From Hortaea werneckii (taxonomy: Eukaryota; Ascomycota; Dothideomycetes; Mycosphaerellales; Teratosphaeriaceae), in contig JBAOKB010000173.1 in NCBI GenBank assembly GCA_037044905.1, positions 594,031-658,030 on the forward strand: a stretch of DNA of 64,000 nt, in the 5' to 3' direction. Below the pieces are notes generated by a model that was not told where the DNA came from, did not search any database, and saw nothing but the letters and a program-made list of their open reading frames with translations. How positions within the stretch are numbered: the first letter of the stretch is position 1; each line of letters starts with the position of its first letter. Below are positions 63,152 through 64,000 of this stretch, in pieces. The position numbers were made by a program, and so were the translations under genes.

Positions 63152-64000
63152 AAAATGGTCCGACAAATCACACCATCAGATACTTTCTTCGTCGTTCGTC
63201 TGCTCTTACGGCGGCCAATCACATGCCAGCGTCTGCTGTTGGAGGCTGCTACAGGTTGTCACAGGCTGGTCAATCTTGGTCGCATCTTCTCCCCGCATGT
63301 GTGAGTGTTGAATCGGCGCTAATCGGTGGATAAGTCGTAATGTAAATGTTCTGGAAAGCCGCAATTAAGAAAGGGAAAGGGATACAAGAGCACAGAGCAG
63401 CGTTAATTAACATGAATCTGAAATCCGGAAGCTAGTAGTCTATAGCAACAACCTAGCTAGAGCAGGTTGTGGTACACTCGCGAATCAGGCTATACGTAGA
63501 CTTCATCGTACTGAAGTAGCCTTCTCTTGTATCTTCTGCGTTAATTCGAAAGCATCGGCCATCATTATCGTTCGCTTTCCAGAACAATTGCGCAAGAGAC
63601 CTGTACCGCTGCTTCGAAGAGCTAAAAGCAACTACCCGTGCTAGAGGTCTCGTACGTATCGACAAGTGACTCTACAATGGGAAACTATCAAAATTATGAA
63701 TCTTGCTAGTATTATAGAACCCCGCAAAATTACTGTATTTAAAATGTCTCACTATCCCCGCATTGAAATTGTCTCGCTTGCCCTACGGTCTTCGGCACTC
63801 GAGCATTGAGCCATGACGAGGCCTAGCGAGGATAGACACCCCTCTTGACAGTAGATGCAGTAATACTAGACTAGCTAATACTCTAGTTTGCTTTGCAGTA
63901 AAATCTTTAGCATAAGCTAGGGATGCATGCTATCGGACACTGTGGAAACCTGCGTAAGCTATATGCCAAACAGGGCTGTTATGTAACACAGGGTTTCACT
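63152..64000. other. stretch without a supported gene
   Basis: Only short frames up to the end of the window. Base composition is AT-rich from about 63680. Confidence 0.45.

Overview
The window is nuclear DNA of a filamentous ascomycete (Pezizomycotina; Dothideomycetes is my guess only). The evidence is short spliceosomal introns (about 49-94 nt, GT...AG with CTAAC/CTGAC-like branch sites), no operons, and typical fungal families: a Zn2Cys6 factor, a PTH11-like receptor, 2EXR/F-box-like proteins, a fungal HNH protein, MFS transporters and small secreted proteins.

The left half (about 1-40 kb) is gene-poor and rich in decayed genes. After an unsupported stretch come a half zinc cluster ORF (2.9 kb) and two head-to-tail broken copies of an Msp1/ATAD1-like AAA ATPase (6.2-9.3 kb). 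A short island of intact genes follows: an FHA-like protein kinase (11.9-13.6 kb) and a three-exon secreted protein (14.5-15.2 kb). Then comes a graveyard: a truncated bHLH gene beside an LTR-like element, a dynamin without its GTPase domain, a pogo-type transposase tail between two ~200-bp direct repeats, a multiply frameshifted CWC22 splicing factor, and an HNH gene with one frameshift. From 27 to 40 kb lie F-box-like genes, a coiled-coil ORF cut by one TAG, a Ser/Thr-rich secreted protein, and a two-exon gene whose intron starts AT instead of GT.

The right half (about 41-64 kb) holds more intact genes: a 590-aa unknown, a PTH11-like membrane protein (4 exons), an MFS transporter (5 exons) with a second, broken MFS fragment just downstream, a 2EXR protein, a JmjC-type protein with two C2H2 fingers, a Zn2Cys6-maltose-acetyltransferase fusion and a secreted double-psi beta-barrel protein. 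I see no biosynthetic backbone gene, CRISPR array or rRNA, and found no convincing tRNA.

The genes do not form one evident pathway. The most coherent theme is sensing and transport (PTH11 receptor next to an MFS exporter) plus secreted proteins, in a region of rapid gene decay. Several premature stops are of the CAA/CAG/CGA to TAA/TAG/TGA or TGG to TAG kind, compatible with RIP-like C-to-T mutation, but many indels are not. Four G/C homopolymers of 25-36 nt, a 9-bp minisatellite and four exact copies of the palindrome TACCTAGGTA are the most striking non-coding features.
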